DNA of 64,000 nucleotides, from positions 1 through 64,000 of the forward strand of contig CAZGXI010000018.1 in assembly GCA_964529715.1 (NCBI GenBank), in the 5' to 3' direction. This DNA is from CAZGXI01 sp964529715. Lineage in GTDB: Bacteria; Chloroflexota; Anaerolineae; Aggregatilineales; Ch27. Below are positions 15,324 through 23,723 of the stretch, one piece after another (the stretch's first letter is position 1; each line of letters starts with the position of its first letter). Made by a program: the position numbers and the translations under genes. The notes below the pieces were generated by a model that ran no database searches, was not told the DNA's origin, and was given only the letters and a program-made list of their open reading frames with translations.

Positions 15324-16487
15324 ATGACTTCGCCGCTTACAGGCAGCGCCCCGGCGCGGCAGTATGACATCGACTGGCTGCGCGTGTTGGCGGTGCTGTC
15401 GTTGTTTGTTTTGCACGCCGCTTACCCTTTCGACCCCTTCCCCTGGCACATCAAAAGCCCGCAGCAGAGCCACGCTTTTTGGTTTTTGATCGCCTTCCTG
15501 AGTGAATGGAACATGCCGCTGTTTTTTCTGCTGTCTGGCGTAGGGACGTGGTTCGCACTGGGGTTTCGCAGTGGTGGGCAGTACGTGCGGGAGCGGTTCC
15601 GGCGACTGGCCGTGCCGCTGCTGTTCGGCCTGCTGCTGATCGCCCCGCCGCAGGCATATTACGAGCAGATGCAGCGTGGGCAGTTCGTAGGTAGCCTGCC
15701 GGCTTTTTACCCGCACTATTTCCAGACTGCCTACCTACAAGGCAATATTGGGCTATATAACCTGTGGTTTTTGCTCTACCTGTTCGTCTTCTCGCTGATC
15801 GCGCTGCCGCTGTTGCTCGGCCTGCGACGCCCCGCCGGGCGACGCATCATCGACCGGCTGGCCGTATTGGCCGAAAAGCGCAGGGCGATCCTGCTGTTCG
15901 GGCTGCCGCTGGTGATCTCCGAGGTGTTGCTGCGTGGAAGCTGGCCCGATCACCGGGGTGCGCTGCTGGCGGACTGGGCCAATGTGGTCTTGTGGCTGGG
16001 TTTTTTCCTTTTCGGCTACCTGTTCGCCGCCGATGCGCGCTTTGGGCAAGCCGCCGCACTTCATCGCCGGGCTGCCCTCGGCTTGGGCAGCGCAACCATG
16101 TTGCTGCTCTACGCCCTCTGGCTGACGCGGGCAGCCTCTGGCGCCTCTGTTCCCGGCTATGTTGTGGAACAGGTCGTGCATGGCTTTAACGTCTGGTTTT
16201 GGGTGGTCGGCTTTTGGGGATTGGGGCGGCGCTATCTCAACTTCACGAACGGGCTGCTCAAATACGCCGGCGAGGCCGCGCTGCCGGTGTACATCCTGCA
16301 TCAGATGATGATCATCGCGGTTGGCTTTTACGTGGTCGCCTGGGATGTTCCCCTGATCGTCCGCTATGTCGTGCTGCTGATCGCCGGGTTTGTCCTCACG
16401 CTGGGGCTGTACGAAGCCATCCGACGCTTTAACGTTACGCGCTTCCTGTTCGGACTCAAGCTACTCAGGAAGCCGCCGGGAGCGTGA
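15324..16487 (+). CDS. membrane acyltransferase, acyltransferase-3 family
   Basis: Encodes about 387 residues with some ten membrane helices. The N-terminal IDWLRVLAVLSLFVLHAAYPF holds the conserved WLR and the catalytic-type His of family-3 acyltransferases. A second conserved stretch is NMPLFFLLSGVGTWFAL, and the last helices include PVYILHQMMIIAV. Such proteins move acetyl or other acyl groups onto surface sugars, lipids or antibiotics, working across the inner membrane. The start is uncertain (15288, 15300 or 15324); ATG 15324 sits closest to the first helix. Confidence 0.85.
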   Translation: MTSPLTGSAPARQYDIDWLRVLAVLSLFVLHAAYPFDPFPWHIKSPQQSHAFWFLIAFLSEWNMPLFFLLSGVGTWFALGFRSGGQYVRERFRRLAVPLLFGLLLIAPPQAYYEQMQRGQFVGSLPAFYPHYFQTAYLQGNIGLYNLWFLLYLFVFSLIALPLLLGLRRPAGRRIIDRLAVLAEKRRAILLFGLPLVISEVLLRGSWPDHRGALLADWANVVLWLGFFLFGYLFAADARFGQAAALHRRAALGLGSATMLLLYALWLTRAASGASVPGYVVEQVVHGFNVWFWVVGFWGLGRRYLNFTNGLLKYAGEAALPVYILHQMMIIAVGFYVVAWDVPLIVRYVVLLIAGFVLTLGLYEAIRRFNVTRFLFGLKLLRKPPGA

Positions 16488-16503
16488 TGGTTTCTTAACC
16501 CGC

Positions 16504-16532
16504 TTGACAAGCCTGTCACAAAACGCTATCTT
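16504..16532 (+). promoter_or_regulatory. sigma70-type promoter of the muconolactone isomerase-like gene
   Basis: TTGACA (16504-16509), a 17-base spacer, TATCTT (16527-16532). It starts 17 bases after the upstream stop codon and 46 bases before the next start codon. Confidence 0.7.
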
Positions 16533-16577
16533 CAGGGCAGCGTCGGCCCGCCCAAATGTTCCGGTGTGGAGAGGAAT

Positions 16578-16880
16578 ATGCGCATTCTGGCGTTGGAACG
16601 CGAAGTGCCCGGCGTCACGGCGGAACAGTTTCGGCCCGATCTGCTGCGGGCCGAAGCGCAACGCGCCTGGGAGCTTTATCAGGCGGGCGTGTTCCGTGAG
16701 TTGTACTTCCGTCAGGACCGTCCCGACGCGGTGCTGATCCTCGAATGTGCCGACGTAGAGGCGGCGCACGCCGCGCTGGCCTCGCTGCCGCTGGTGCAGG
16801 CTGGGCTGATCGCGTTCGACGTGATCCCGCTCAAGCCCTATCCGGGGTTTGCCCGGTTATTCGCCGGGGGTGAAGGGTAA
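16578..16880 (+). CDS. muconolactone isomerase-like small protein
   Basis: Encodes 100 residues from ATG 16578, with GGAGAGGAA upstream. It has the ferredoxin-like alpha-beta layout of the MIase/YCII group: RILALEREVPG, then EAQRAWELYQAGVFRELYFRQDRPDAVLILECADVEAAHAALASLPLVQAGLIAFDVIPLKPYPGF. True muconolactone isomerases work in catechol breakdown, but no catechol genes are near, so only the fold is claimed. It has its own good promoter. Confidence 0.72.
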   Translation: MRILALEREVPGVTAEQFRPDLLRAEAQRAWELYQAGVFRELYFRQDRPDAVLILECADVEAAHAALASLPLVQAGLIAFDVIPLKPYPGFARLFAGGEG

Positions 16881-16958
16881 GTTCAAAGTTTTGAGTTCTA
16901 AGTTTTGAGTTCGGCGCTGGCGACGGGTTGTGTCGTCAGGAAAAAGAGAGGCGGCGTT

Positions 16959-17627
16959 TTGGAAATCCTTCCCATCACCACGCCCTTTATGTTGAATATC
17001 TCCGTCAATTGTTACCTGATCAGGGTCGCCGATGGGTTCATCTTGATCGACACTGGCATGTCCAATCGGCGTGGCGCAATCGAAAGACAGCTCGAAAACG
17101 CCGGCTGTCGGCCCGGCAACCTGAAGTTGATCGTGCTGACGCACGGCGATTTCGACCACAGCGGCAACGCGGCCTATCTGGGCAAAAAGTTCGGCGCGCC
17201 CATCGCCATGCACACCGACGACGCCGGGATGGTCGAACGCGGGGATATGTTCTGGAATCGCCGCCAGCCGAATGTTCTGATGCGCGCCGTGTCGGGGCTG
17301 CTCTTTCGCTTGGGCCAGGCGGACCGCTTTGAACCCGCCGTGCGCATCGGCGAAGGCTTCGATCTCTCCGCCTATGGCTTCGACGCCCAGGTGCTTCACC
17401 TGCCGGGGCACTCCAGCGGGCATATCGGCATCCTGACCGCCGAGGGCGATCTGTTTTGCGGCGACCTGCTCGGCAACACGGGCAACAGGCCGGAGCGTTG
17501 GTCGATTGTAGACGACCTGGCGATCATGAACGCCAGCGTCGAACGGGTCAAAGGTCTGGCGGTGAGGACCGTGTATCCGGGTCACGGTCAGCCGTTCCCG
17601 CTGGAGTCGTTTGTGAACGGCGGTTGA
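16959..17627 (+). CDS. MBL-fold metallo-hydrolase
   Basis: Encodes about 222 residues if it starts at TTG 16959 (GAGAGG upstream); earlier starts would add a tail without homology. Metal-binding motifs: VLTHGDFDHSGN (HxDxDH variant, with Asp in place of the second His), LPGHSSGHIGI, a metal-bridging Asp in LFCGDLLG, and PGHGQPF at the end. The family splits thioesters, lactones or phosphodiesters. The HxD variant is common in glyoxalase-II-like proteins. Substrate unknown. Confidence 0.82.
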   Translation: MEILPITTPFMLNISVNCYLIRVADGFILIDTGMSNRRGAIERQLENAGCRPGNLKLIVLTHGDFDHSGNAAYLGKKFGAPIAMHTDDAGMVERGDMFWNRRQPNVLMRAVSGLLFRLGQADRFEPAVRIGEGFDLSAYGFDAQVLHLPGHSSGHIGILTAEGDLFCGDLLGNTGNRPERWSIVDDLAIMNASVERVKGLAVRTVYPGHGQPFPLESFVNGG

Positions 17628-17644
17628 CGCGCTGTGCAAGTTTT

Positions 17645-17808
17645 CAACGCCGGGGACTGAAGTCCCCGGCTACGGACGTAAAGTCCACTGAAGTGGACTG
17701 CCGGTCTCGTCTCGACCTGCATTTTTAGTCCTCTGAAGCGGACTTTGCGGATTTCGCCGGGATAAATCCTCGGCGACCGGGGCAGGCACAGGCGTTTTTG
17801 AAACTTGC
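17645..17808 (+). repeat. multi-hairpin dispersed repeat, copy 1
   Basis: About 165 bases with three hairpins in a row: a GGGGACT/AGTCCCC stem, an AGTCCACT/AGTGGACT stem, and an AGTCC…GGACT stem near the 3' part. Two further copies in the same orientation are at 33790-33963 and 35300-35447. The stretch between 17628 and 17880 contains nothing else apart from the ribosome site of the next gene. Confidence 0.85.
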
Positions 17809-17880
17809 CCCTGGGGTCAGCAGCTAGTCCGTACAATGTCATCAGGGTATAGAACGGTTACGCAAAGAAGGAGAGTTACA

Positions 17881-19191
17881 GTGTTTCGCCTTGTATCCAA
17901 CTCAGGTCGTTTTTCCCGTGTTTTTGCCGTCGTGATCGTCCTGGCGCTGGCGCTGGGGACGCTCTCGCTGCCCGCCGCCGCACAGCAGACCATCGTTCTG
18001 CGCGTAGGCACGGGCGACAGTGGCGAGGGCCTCAACCCGCATCAGGAGATCATCGCCCGCTTTGAGGAAGCCAACCCCGACATCCTGGTGCAGTTAGAAG
18101 CGGTGGCCGGGCGCGACTACTACGCCCGCCTGCTAACCCAGGTGGCCGCTGGGGCCGCGCCGGACATCATGCAGATCGGGGACGACGCCGTGCCCATGTT
18201 CGTGAACGCGGGCGCGCTCGTGCCGCTGGACGACTTCATCACCGGCAACTACCCGCTCGACCTGGGCATCTATCTGCCGGGCTTGCTCGAACCGGGGCAG
18301 TTCGCGGGCCAGCAGTACATGCTGCCGAAGGACTTCAGCCCGCTCGGCGTTTACTACAACAAGGCGCTGTTCGACGAGTTCGGCGTGCCGTATCCCGAAG
18401 ACGGCTGGACGTGGGATGACTTCCTGGCGACCGCGCAGGCCCTCACCCAGGACCGCGACGGCGACGGCCAGACCGACGTGTGGGGCGTGCAGCTTCCCGC
18501 CGCGTGGACAACCGGCTTCGAGTACTGGGTCGCGGCGGCGGGCGGCAGCCTGATCAGCCCGGACGGCGCGTCCTTCGTCGGCTACATGGACTCGGAGGCG
18601 ACGGCCCGCGCGGTGCAGTTCTACGCCGACCTGTACAATACCTACCAGGTCGCGCCGCCGCCCGCCGACATGAGCCTGTTCGGCGGCGGCAACAGTGAGT
18701 TTGAGAACGGCCAGGCGGCGATGCGGCTGTTTGGCCGCTGGCCGCAGTCCGGGCTGCGCCAGAACCCCAATGTGGACCTGGGTGTGGTTGGCCCACCCGC
18801 CGACGCGGCCCGCGCCAACGTGCTGTTCTGGGGCGGCTTCGGCATCTCGTCCACCAGCCAGAACCCGGAGGCGGCCTGGCGCTTCCTGCGCTTCTACGTG
18901 GGTGCAGAGGGCGCGCAGGTGTGGAAGGACTGGGCGTTGCCTGCCGTCGCTGCGGTGGCGGAAGAGGCCGGGCTGAACGACGATCCGATTGAAGGTGTGT
19001 GGCTGAACGAACTGAACTTCCTGGCCCCGCGCGCCTACACCTTCACGCCGTACTGGAACGAGACGGCTGACCCCGCCCTGCGCCGCGTGCTGGAGACGGT
19101 CATCCTCGACCCGGCGGCGGATGTGCCCGCGCTGTTGGCGCAGGCCGCGCAGGATGCCCAGGCCGCGCTCGACGAGCAGATGGCGGAATAA
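17881..19191 (+). CDS. sugar ABC transporter extracellular binding protein (family 1)
   Basis: Encodes 436 residues from GTG 17881 (AAGGAGAG just upstream). It has a signal peptide (about 1-36, ending LSLPAAAQQ). The mature protein shows the family-1 solute-binding pattern: HQEIIARFEEANPDILVQLE, YYARLLTQVAAGAAPDIMQIGDDAVPMFVNAGALVPLD, PEDGWTWDDFLATAQALT, and a late WGGFGISSTSQNPEAAWRFLRFY. It delivers an oligosaccharide or sugar to the two permeases encoded directly downstream. No lipobox Cys is present, so it may be free or anchored by the uncleaved signal. Confidence 0.92.
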   Translation: MFRLVSNSGRFSRVFAVVIVLALALGTLSLPAAAQQTIVLRVGTGDSGEGLNPHQEIIARFEEANPDILVQLEAVAGRDYYARLLTQVAAGAAPDIMQIGDDAVPMFVNAGALVPLDDFITGNYPLDLGIYLPGLLEPGQFAGQQYMLPKDFSPLGVYYNKALFDEFGVPYPEDGWTWDDFLATAQALTQDRDGDGQTDVWGVQLPAAWTTGFEYWVAAAGGSLISPDGASFVGYMDSEATARAVQFYADLYNTYQVAPPPADMSLFGGGNSEFENGQAAMRLFGRWPQSGLRQNPNVDLGVVGPPADAARANVLFWGGFGISSTSQNPEAAWRFLRFYVGAEGAQVWKDWALPAVAAVAEEAGLNDDPIEGVWLNELNFLAPRAYTFTPYWNETADPALRRVLETVILDPAADVPALLAQAAQDAQAALDEQMAE

Positions 19192-19200
19192 AGCATGACC

Positions 19201-19251
19201 AACCGCCAGGACGTAGAGGACGCCAGTGGCGCGCCTGGCGTCCTGGCGGTT
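19201..19251 (+). promoter_or_regulatory. intergenic hairpin with two alternative pairings between binding protein and permease genes
   Basis: Outer arms AACCGCCAGGACG (19201-19213) and CGTCCTGGCGGTT (19239-19251) are perfectly complementary. A second, overlapping pair is GGACGCCAG (19218-19226) with CTGGCGTCC (19235-19243); the two cannot form together. Hairpins here often lower expression of permeases relative to the binding protein. The sequence also resembles short 'TTGGCGGTTCG'-type dispersed repeats (for example near 47230). Confidence 0.55.
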
Positions 19252-19260
19252 CGATTCCTT

Positions 19261-20187
19261 ATGATGCCGTTGCATACCCTCCGCCGCCGCTGGCGCGACC
19301 TGTCCGCCGCCCGCCGTGAAGCGATCACGTTTTACCTGTGCATCTCGCCCTGGATCGTGGGCGTGATGGTCTTCGTGGCCGGGCCGATGCTGGCCTCGTT
19401 AGGAATTAGCTTCACACGCTGGGAACTGCTTTCCCCGCCGGTGTTCGTCGGGCTACGCAATTACGAGCGCATGTTCACCCGCGATCCGCTGTTCTGGCAG
19501 TCGCTCAAGGTGACGGCCCTCTACACAGCGGCCTATGTGCCGACCGAGCTGGTCGGCGGGCTGGCGCTGGCCGTGCTGATGAACCGCCGCGTGCGCGGGA
19601 TCACCGTCTTCCGCGCCATCTACTATCTGCCCTCGGTGCTGTCCGGCGTGGCGTTTGTGGTAGTGTGGATGTGGCTGCTGCATCCCACCGCCGGGCTGAT
19701 CAACACCGTGTTGCGGCTGGTCGGCATTCAGGGGCCGCGCTGGCTGGCCGATCCGAGTACGGCGCTGATCGCGCTGTGGATGATGAGCCTGTGGGGGCTG
19801 GGCCGCGTGGCGGTGATCTACCTGGCCGGGCTGAAGGCCGTGCCGGGCGAACTGTTGGAAGCCGCCGCCATCGACGGCGCAGGGCGCTGGAAACGCTTCT
19901 GGCGCGTCACGCTGCCGCTGCTGACGCCGACCATCTTCTTCAACCTGGTGCTCAGCGTCATCTCTACCTTCCAGACCTTCACTAGCGCGTTCGTCGCCAC
20001 CGACGGCGGCCCGCTGGATTCGACCCTGTTCTACGTGCTGTACCTGTATCGCCAGGCGTTCCAGAACTTCAACATGGGCTACGCCTCGGCACTGGCGTGG
20101 GTATTGTTCGTGATCGTCCTGGCGCTGACGCTGCTGGTGGTGCGCTCGGCGCGGCGCTGGGTGTATTACGAGGGGGAACGGGAGTGA
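19261..20187 (+). CDS. sugar ABC transporter permease 1 (MalF/UgpA type)
   Basis: Encodes 308 residues from ATG 19261; an in-frame ATG at 19195 would translate the hairpin as well, so it is less likely but not excluded. Six membrane helices. The EAA loop that contacts the ATPase is visible as LEAAAIDGAGRWKRFWRVTLPLL. The N-terminal ITFYLCISPWIVGVMVF is typical of the MalF/UgpA side. It pairs with the next gene, overlapping it by 4 bases. No ATPase gene follows, as in many such operons that share one. Confidence 0.92.
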   Translation: MMPLHTLRRRWRDLSAARREAITFYLCISPWIVGVMVFVAGPMLASLGISFTRWELLSPPVFVGLRNYERMFTRDPLFWQSLKVTALYTAAYVPTELVGGLALAVLMNRRVRGITVFRAIYYLPSVLSGVAFVVVWMWLLHPTAGLINTVLRLVGIQGPRWLADPSTALIALWMMSLWGLGRVAVIYLAGLKAVPGELLEAAAIDGAGRWKRFWRVTLPLLTPTIFFNLVLSVISTFQTFTSAFVATDGGPLDSTLFYVLYLYRQAFQNFNMGYASALAWVLFVIVLALTLLVVRSARRWVYYEGERE

Positions 20188-21017
20188 TCGCGCGGCGGCT
20201 GTTCTCCTGGAATACCCTCTCCTGGACGCTGCTGCTCCTGGTGGCGGTGCTGTTCCTCACGCCGCTGGCCTGGATGCTGTCGTCGTCGCTCAAGCCGGAT
20301 TACGCGGTGCTGGCCGTGCCGCCGACGCTCATCCCCGACCCGCCGCGCTGGGAGAATTACCCGGAGGCGTTGACCTACGTCCCGTTTGGGCGCTACGCGC
20401 TGAACACGCTGCTGATCGCCTTCGTCAGCGTGATCGGGCATATCCTGTCCTGCACACTGATCGCCTACGGGTTCGCACGGCTGCGCGCGCCGGGGCGCGA
20501 TACACTGTTCCTGGTCGTGCTGGCAACGATGATGCTGCCCTACCCGGTAACGATGGTGCCGCTGTACATGCTGTTCAATGCCCTGGGCTGGGTGAATAGC
20601 TTTTTGCCGCTGACCGTGCCTGCCTTCTTCGGCAGCCCGTTTTACATCTTCCTGCTGCGCCAGTTCTTTTTGACCATCCCGCGCGACTACGAAGAGGCCG
20701 CCCGGCTGGACGGCGCGAGCACGCTTCAGGTGATCCGGCACATCATCGTGCCGCTGTCGGTCCCGGCGCTGGCGACGGTGGCGATCTTCACCTTTCAGGC
20801 GGCGTGGAACGACTTCCTCGGCCCGCTGATCTACCTGCACGACCAGTCACGCTACACCGTGACGCTGGGCCTGAACTTCTTCCGCTCAACCTACGATGTG
20901 AATTGGGCCTATCTGATGGCCGCCTCGCTGGTGACGATGCTGCCGGTGATCGTGGTGTTCTTCTTGGCGCAGCGGCTGTTCATCGAGGGGATTTCGCTCA
21001 CGGGGGTGAGGGGATAA
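20184..21017 (+). CDS. sugar ABC transporter permease 2 (MalG/UgpE type)
   Basis: Encodes 277 residues from GTG 20184, inside the stop of the preceding gene (GTGA overlap), so the two are translationally coupled. Six membrane helices; EAA loop YEEAARLDGASTLQVIRHIIVPLSVPAL; the MalG-type N-terminal LTPLAWMLSSSLKP is present. Together with permease 1 it forms the membrane channel for the sugar captured by the binding protein at 17.9 kb. Confidence 0.92.
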   Translation: MIARRLFSWNTLSWTLLLLVAVLFLTPLAWMLSSSLKPDYAVLAVPPTLIPDPPRWENYPEALTYVPFGRYALNTLLIAFVSVIGHILSCTLIAYGFARLRAPGRDTLFLVVLATMMLPYPVTMVPLYMLFNALGWVNSFLPLTVPAFFGSPFYIFLLRQFFLTIPRDYEEAARLDGASTLQVIRHIIVPLSVPALATVAIFTFQAAWNDFLGPLIYLHDQSRYTVTLGLNFFRSTYDVNWAYLMAASLVTMLPVIVVFFLAQRLFIEGISLTGVRG

Positions 21018-21090
21018 AAAGGCAGTGAAATGCCGGGATGCAGATTTCCCCCGTCCCGGCAATGCAATTCCACAGCGTTTGTCCCCCCCG

Positions 21091-22368
21091 TCAGGGATCG
21101 AACGTGACCATGTGTCGCAGGGCCAGCGCGCCCACCAGTGCCAGCGCCTCCGCTCCGAAGCGCGTGTTCAGGTCGCGCAGAGGAACACGTCCATCCAACA
21201 GGGCCAAAAAGCCCTCCCATTCGGGCCGCACGGCCAGCAGTGCGCCTTCGCGCAGCAGCACCAGCCCCCATGCCTCGCGGCGGCGTTCCGCCTGCAAATG
21301 GGGACGCCAGTCTGGGTGCAGAGACAGGGTCGGTGGGGCGGGCGGCTGTGGAGGAAGTTCCGGCGCGCCGAGCAGCGGGTCACGCCCCTGTTCGAGCATC
21401 ATCGCGCGGCAGCCACCGTGACAGTGCGCGAACGCCGCGCACGCGGCACACGGCGCGGGGATGGCCGCCCGGAATAGTTCCATCGCTGGGCCGTGCCATA
21501 GGTCTTGGAGAGGATGTTCCAGCAGGCTGCCTGCCCGCAGGCGCGAATGTCCACACGGGCGTAGATAACCCCAGGGATCGATGGCGCAGTAGGCCACGCC
21601 CGCATAACAGCCGGTGGAGCCATTCTGCGGGACAAGGCACTGCGGGATGCATACGCCGAACTGGACGGCCTCACCTGCTGCCCGTAATCGATCAATGGTG
21701 CGGACCGCTGCCGTCACTTCTGCCGGGGATAGGCCCAGCGCGGGAATGTCTTCTCCCAGCCGGCGGCTGAACACGACGTGGTCCGCCCCCAGCGCACGAC
21801 CTAGCCGCGCCAGGTTGGGGAGGTGATCGACGTTGGCGCGCGTGAGCACGGCGTTGATTGCCACTGGAATCCCTGCTGCTGTCGCTCGTCGGATGTTCTC
21901 AACCGTCTCGGCGAACGACCCTGCCACGCCGCTGAAGGCTTCGTGCGCATCGGCGATCGCGCCGTGCAGCGAGATCAGAAAGCCGCTGAACTGCGGAATG
22001 TTGCGCAGCAGGGCCAGCAGGCGAGCCGGGTCGCCCCAGCGCCCGTTACTGAACACGGCGAAGCGCAGCCCCAACGTCTGAACGTGCCGGACGATAGCCG
22101 TGAAGTCGGGATGCAACGTCGGCTCGCCGCCGGTCAGACGCAGGCGATGCACATGAGGAGCGATGATGTCCAGGATCGCTCGCCAGCCGTCCAGGTCCAA
22201 CGGACGGCCCGCCGTCGATTCGCTCAGACGGCGTGTGGGGCGGTCGTCCACGAAGACGTTGCCGCAGCCCACACAGCGGTTGTTACAGGCGGGGGTCAGT
22301 TCCAGGGCATAAAAAACCGGGGCAGAAAGCGCCCGGAGCAAGGGGGGCATGGAGTTATTCGCAGGCAC
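21091..22368 (-). CDS. radical SAM/SPASM peptide maturase with PqqD-like C-terminal region
   Basis: Encodes 425 residues from GTG 22368 (or 419 from ATG 22350). The 4Fe-4S SAM site is CNNRCVGC (Cys28, 32, 35), and LTGGEPTLHP follows. A SPASM domain is shown by a Cys-x12-Gly-x4-Cys unit near residues 242-260 and by CAACAAFAHCHGGC (CX2CX5CX3C), which would hold auxiliary clusters. The last ~80 residues (after RREAWGLVLLREGALLAVRPEWEGF) have the strand-rich pattern of PqqD-type RiPP recognition elements. The gene overlaps a 62-codon precursor gene by 14 bases. The likely job is radical crosslinking of that peptide. An anaerobic sulfatase-maturase-like enzyme is the main alternative. Confidence 0.85.
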   Translation of the reverse strand: MPANNSMPPLLRALSAPVFYALELTPACNNRCVGCGNVFVDDRPTRRLSESTAGRPLDLDGWRAILDIIAPHVHRLRLTGGEPTLHPDFTAIVRHVQTLGLRFAVFSNGRWGDPARLLALLRNIPQFSGFLISLHGAIADAHEAFSGVAGSFAETVENIRRATAAGIPVAINAVLTRANVDHLPNLARLGRALGADHVVFSRRLGEDIPALGLSPAEVTAAVRTIDRLRAAGEAVQFGVCIPQCLVPQNGSTGCYAGVAYCAIDPWGYLRPCGHSRLRAGSLLEHPLQDLWHGPAMELFRAAIPAPCAACAAFAHCHGGCRAMMLEQGRDPLLGAPELPPQPPAPPTLSLHPDWRPHLQAERRREAWGLVLLREGALLAVRPEWEGFLALLDGRVPLRDLNTRFGAEALALVGALALRHMVTFDP

Positions 22369-22543
22369 AATCTTTGTCGTCGCCGCCTTGTAGCGGCAGG
22401 TCTTGCAGGCGGGCCTGATCGTCTAGGATCACTGTCGGGGTTCGCGCTCCCGACCTGCCGTTAAAAAAGAGGTCCAACACCGGTAGGTCGGCATTTTCAG
22501 CCTGCGGGGTGGTGTGGTCCGTTTCGGTCGTTGGAGGAAGCAT
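22355..22543 (-). CDS. probable RiPP precursor peptide ending Cys-Ala-Cys-Glu
   Basis: Encodes 62 residues from ATG 22543, with GGGGAG 9 bases upstream. A longer frame from 22615 is excluded because its start lies on the -10 of the gene's promoter. The first part is acidic and Thr-rich (MLPPTTETDHTTPQAEN). The middle has a hydrophobic LPVLDLFFNG followed by TPTVILDDQARL. The end is QGGDDKDCACE, with the only two cysteines three residues from the terminus. Overlap with the maturase gene, a dedicated promoter and this layout all suggest a leader plus C-terminal core. It fits no precursor family I can name. No protease or exporter is adjacent. Confidence 0.7.
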   Translation of the reverse strand: MLPPTTETDHTTPQAENADLPVLDLFFNGRSGARTPTVILDDQARLQDLPLQGGDDKDCACE

Positions 22544-22614
22544 GGCGGCGGTTCTCCCCAAAGCCGGCGCGCAACAAAACAGAAGAACGGTGAGCTTAAC
22601 CGCCCACAAACTCA

Positions 22615-22642
22615 TTATAAATCAAAACCAACTTTTGGCAAT
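22615..22642 (-). promoter_or_regulatory. strong promoter of the precursor/maturase operon
   Basis: Minus strand: TTGCCA (22637-22642, 5 of 6), 16-base spacer, TATAAT (22615-22620, perfect). The predicted start near 22608 leaves a leader of about 65 bases before the precursor's ATG. This is one of the best promoter matches in the window. Confidence 0.8.
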
Positions 22643-22706
22643 CTGGCCGCGAGCGCGATGGCGCTCCCCAGGCGGGGCGCTCCGCCGAGCGCCCCAGTCT
22701 CCGGCG

Positions 22707-23573
<867 letters not shown>

Positions 23574-23654
23574 GGCGGGTATCCTCCATGTCTATTTTAG
23601 AATATATCTATCATCTTTATCAATGATACCGCAAACAGGTGGGCAAGGACAAGT

Positions 23655-23686
23655 CAACAAAAAGGCCGATCCCTGCCGGATCGGCC
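23655..23686 (-). terminator. rho-independent terminator after the M28 peptidase gene
   Basis: Minus strand stem GGCCGATCC / GGATCGGCC with a 5-base loop, followed by TTTTTGTTG. It lies 38 bases after the peptidase stop codon. Confidence 0.85.
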
Positions 23687-23723
23687 CGCTGACGGCTGAA
23701 TGCTGTTTGCCGACTGCTGACGG

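Noticed and set aside
22544..22615. A longer, 86-residue version of the precursor with a membrane-like N-terminus
   Set aside because: Its start codon lies on the -10 hexamer of a near-consensus promoter; the ATG at 22543 has a proper ribosome site.
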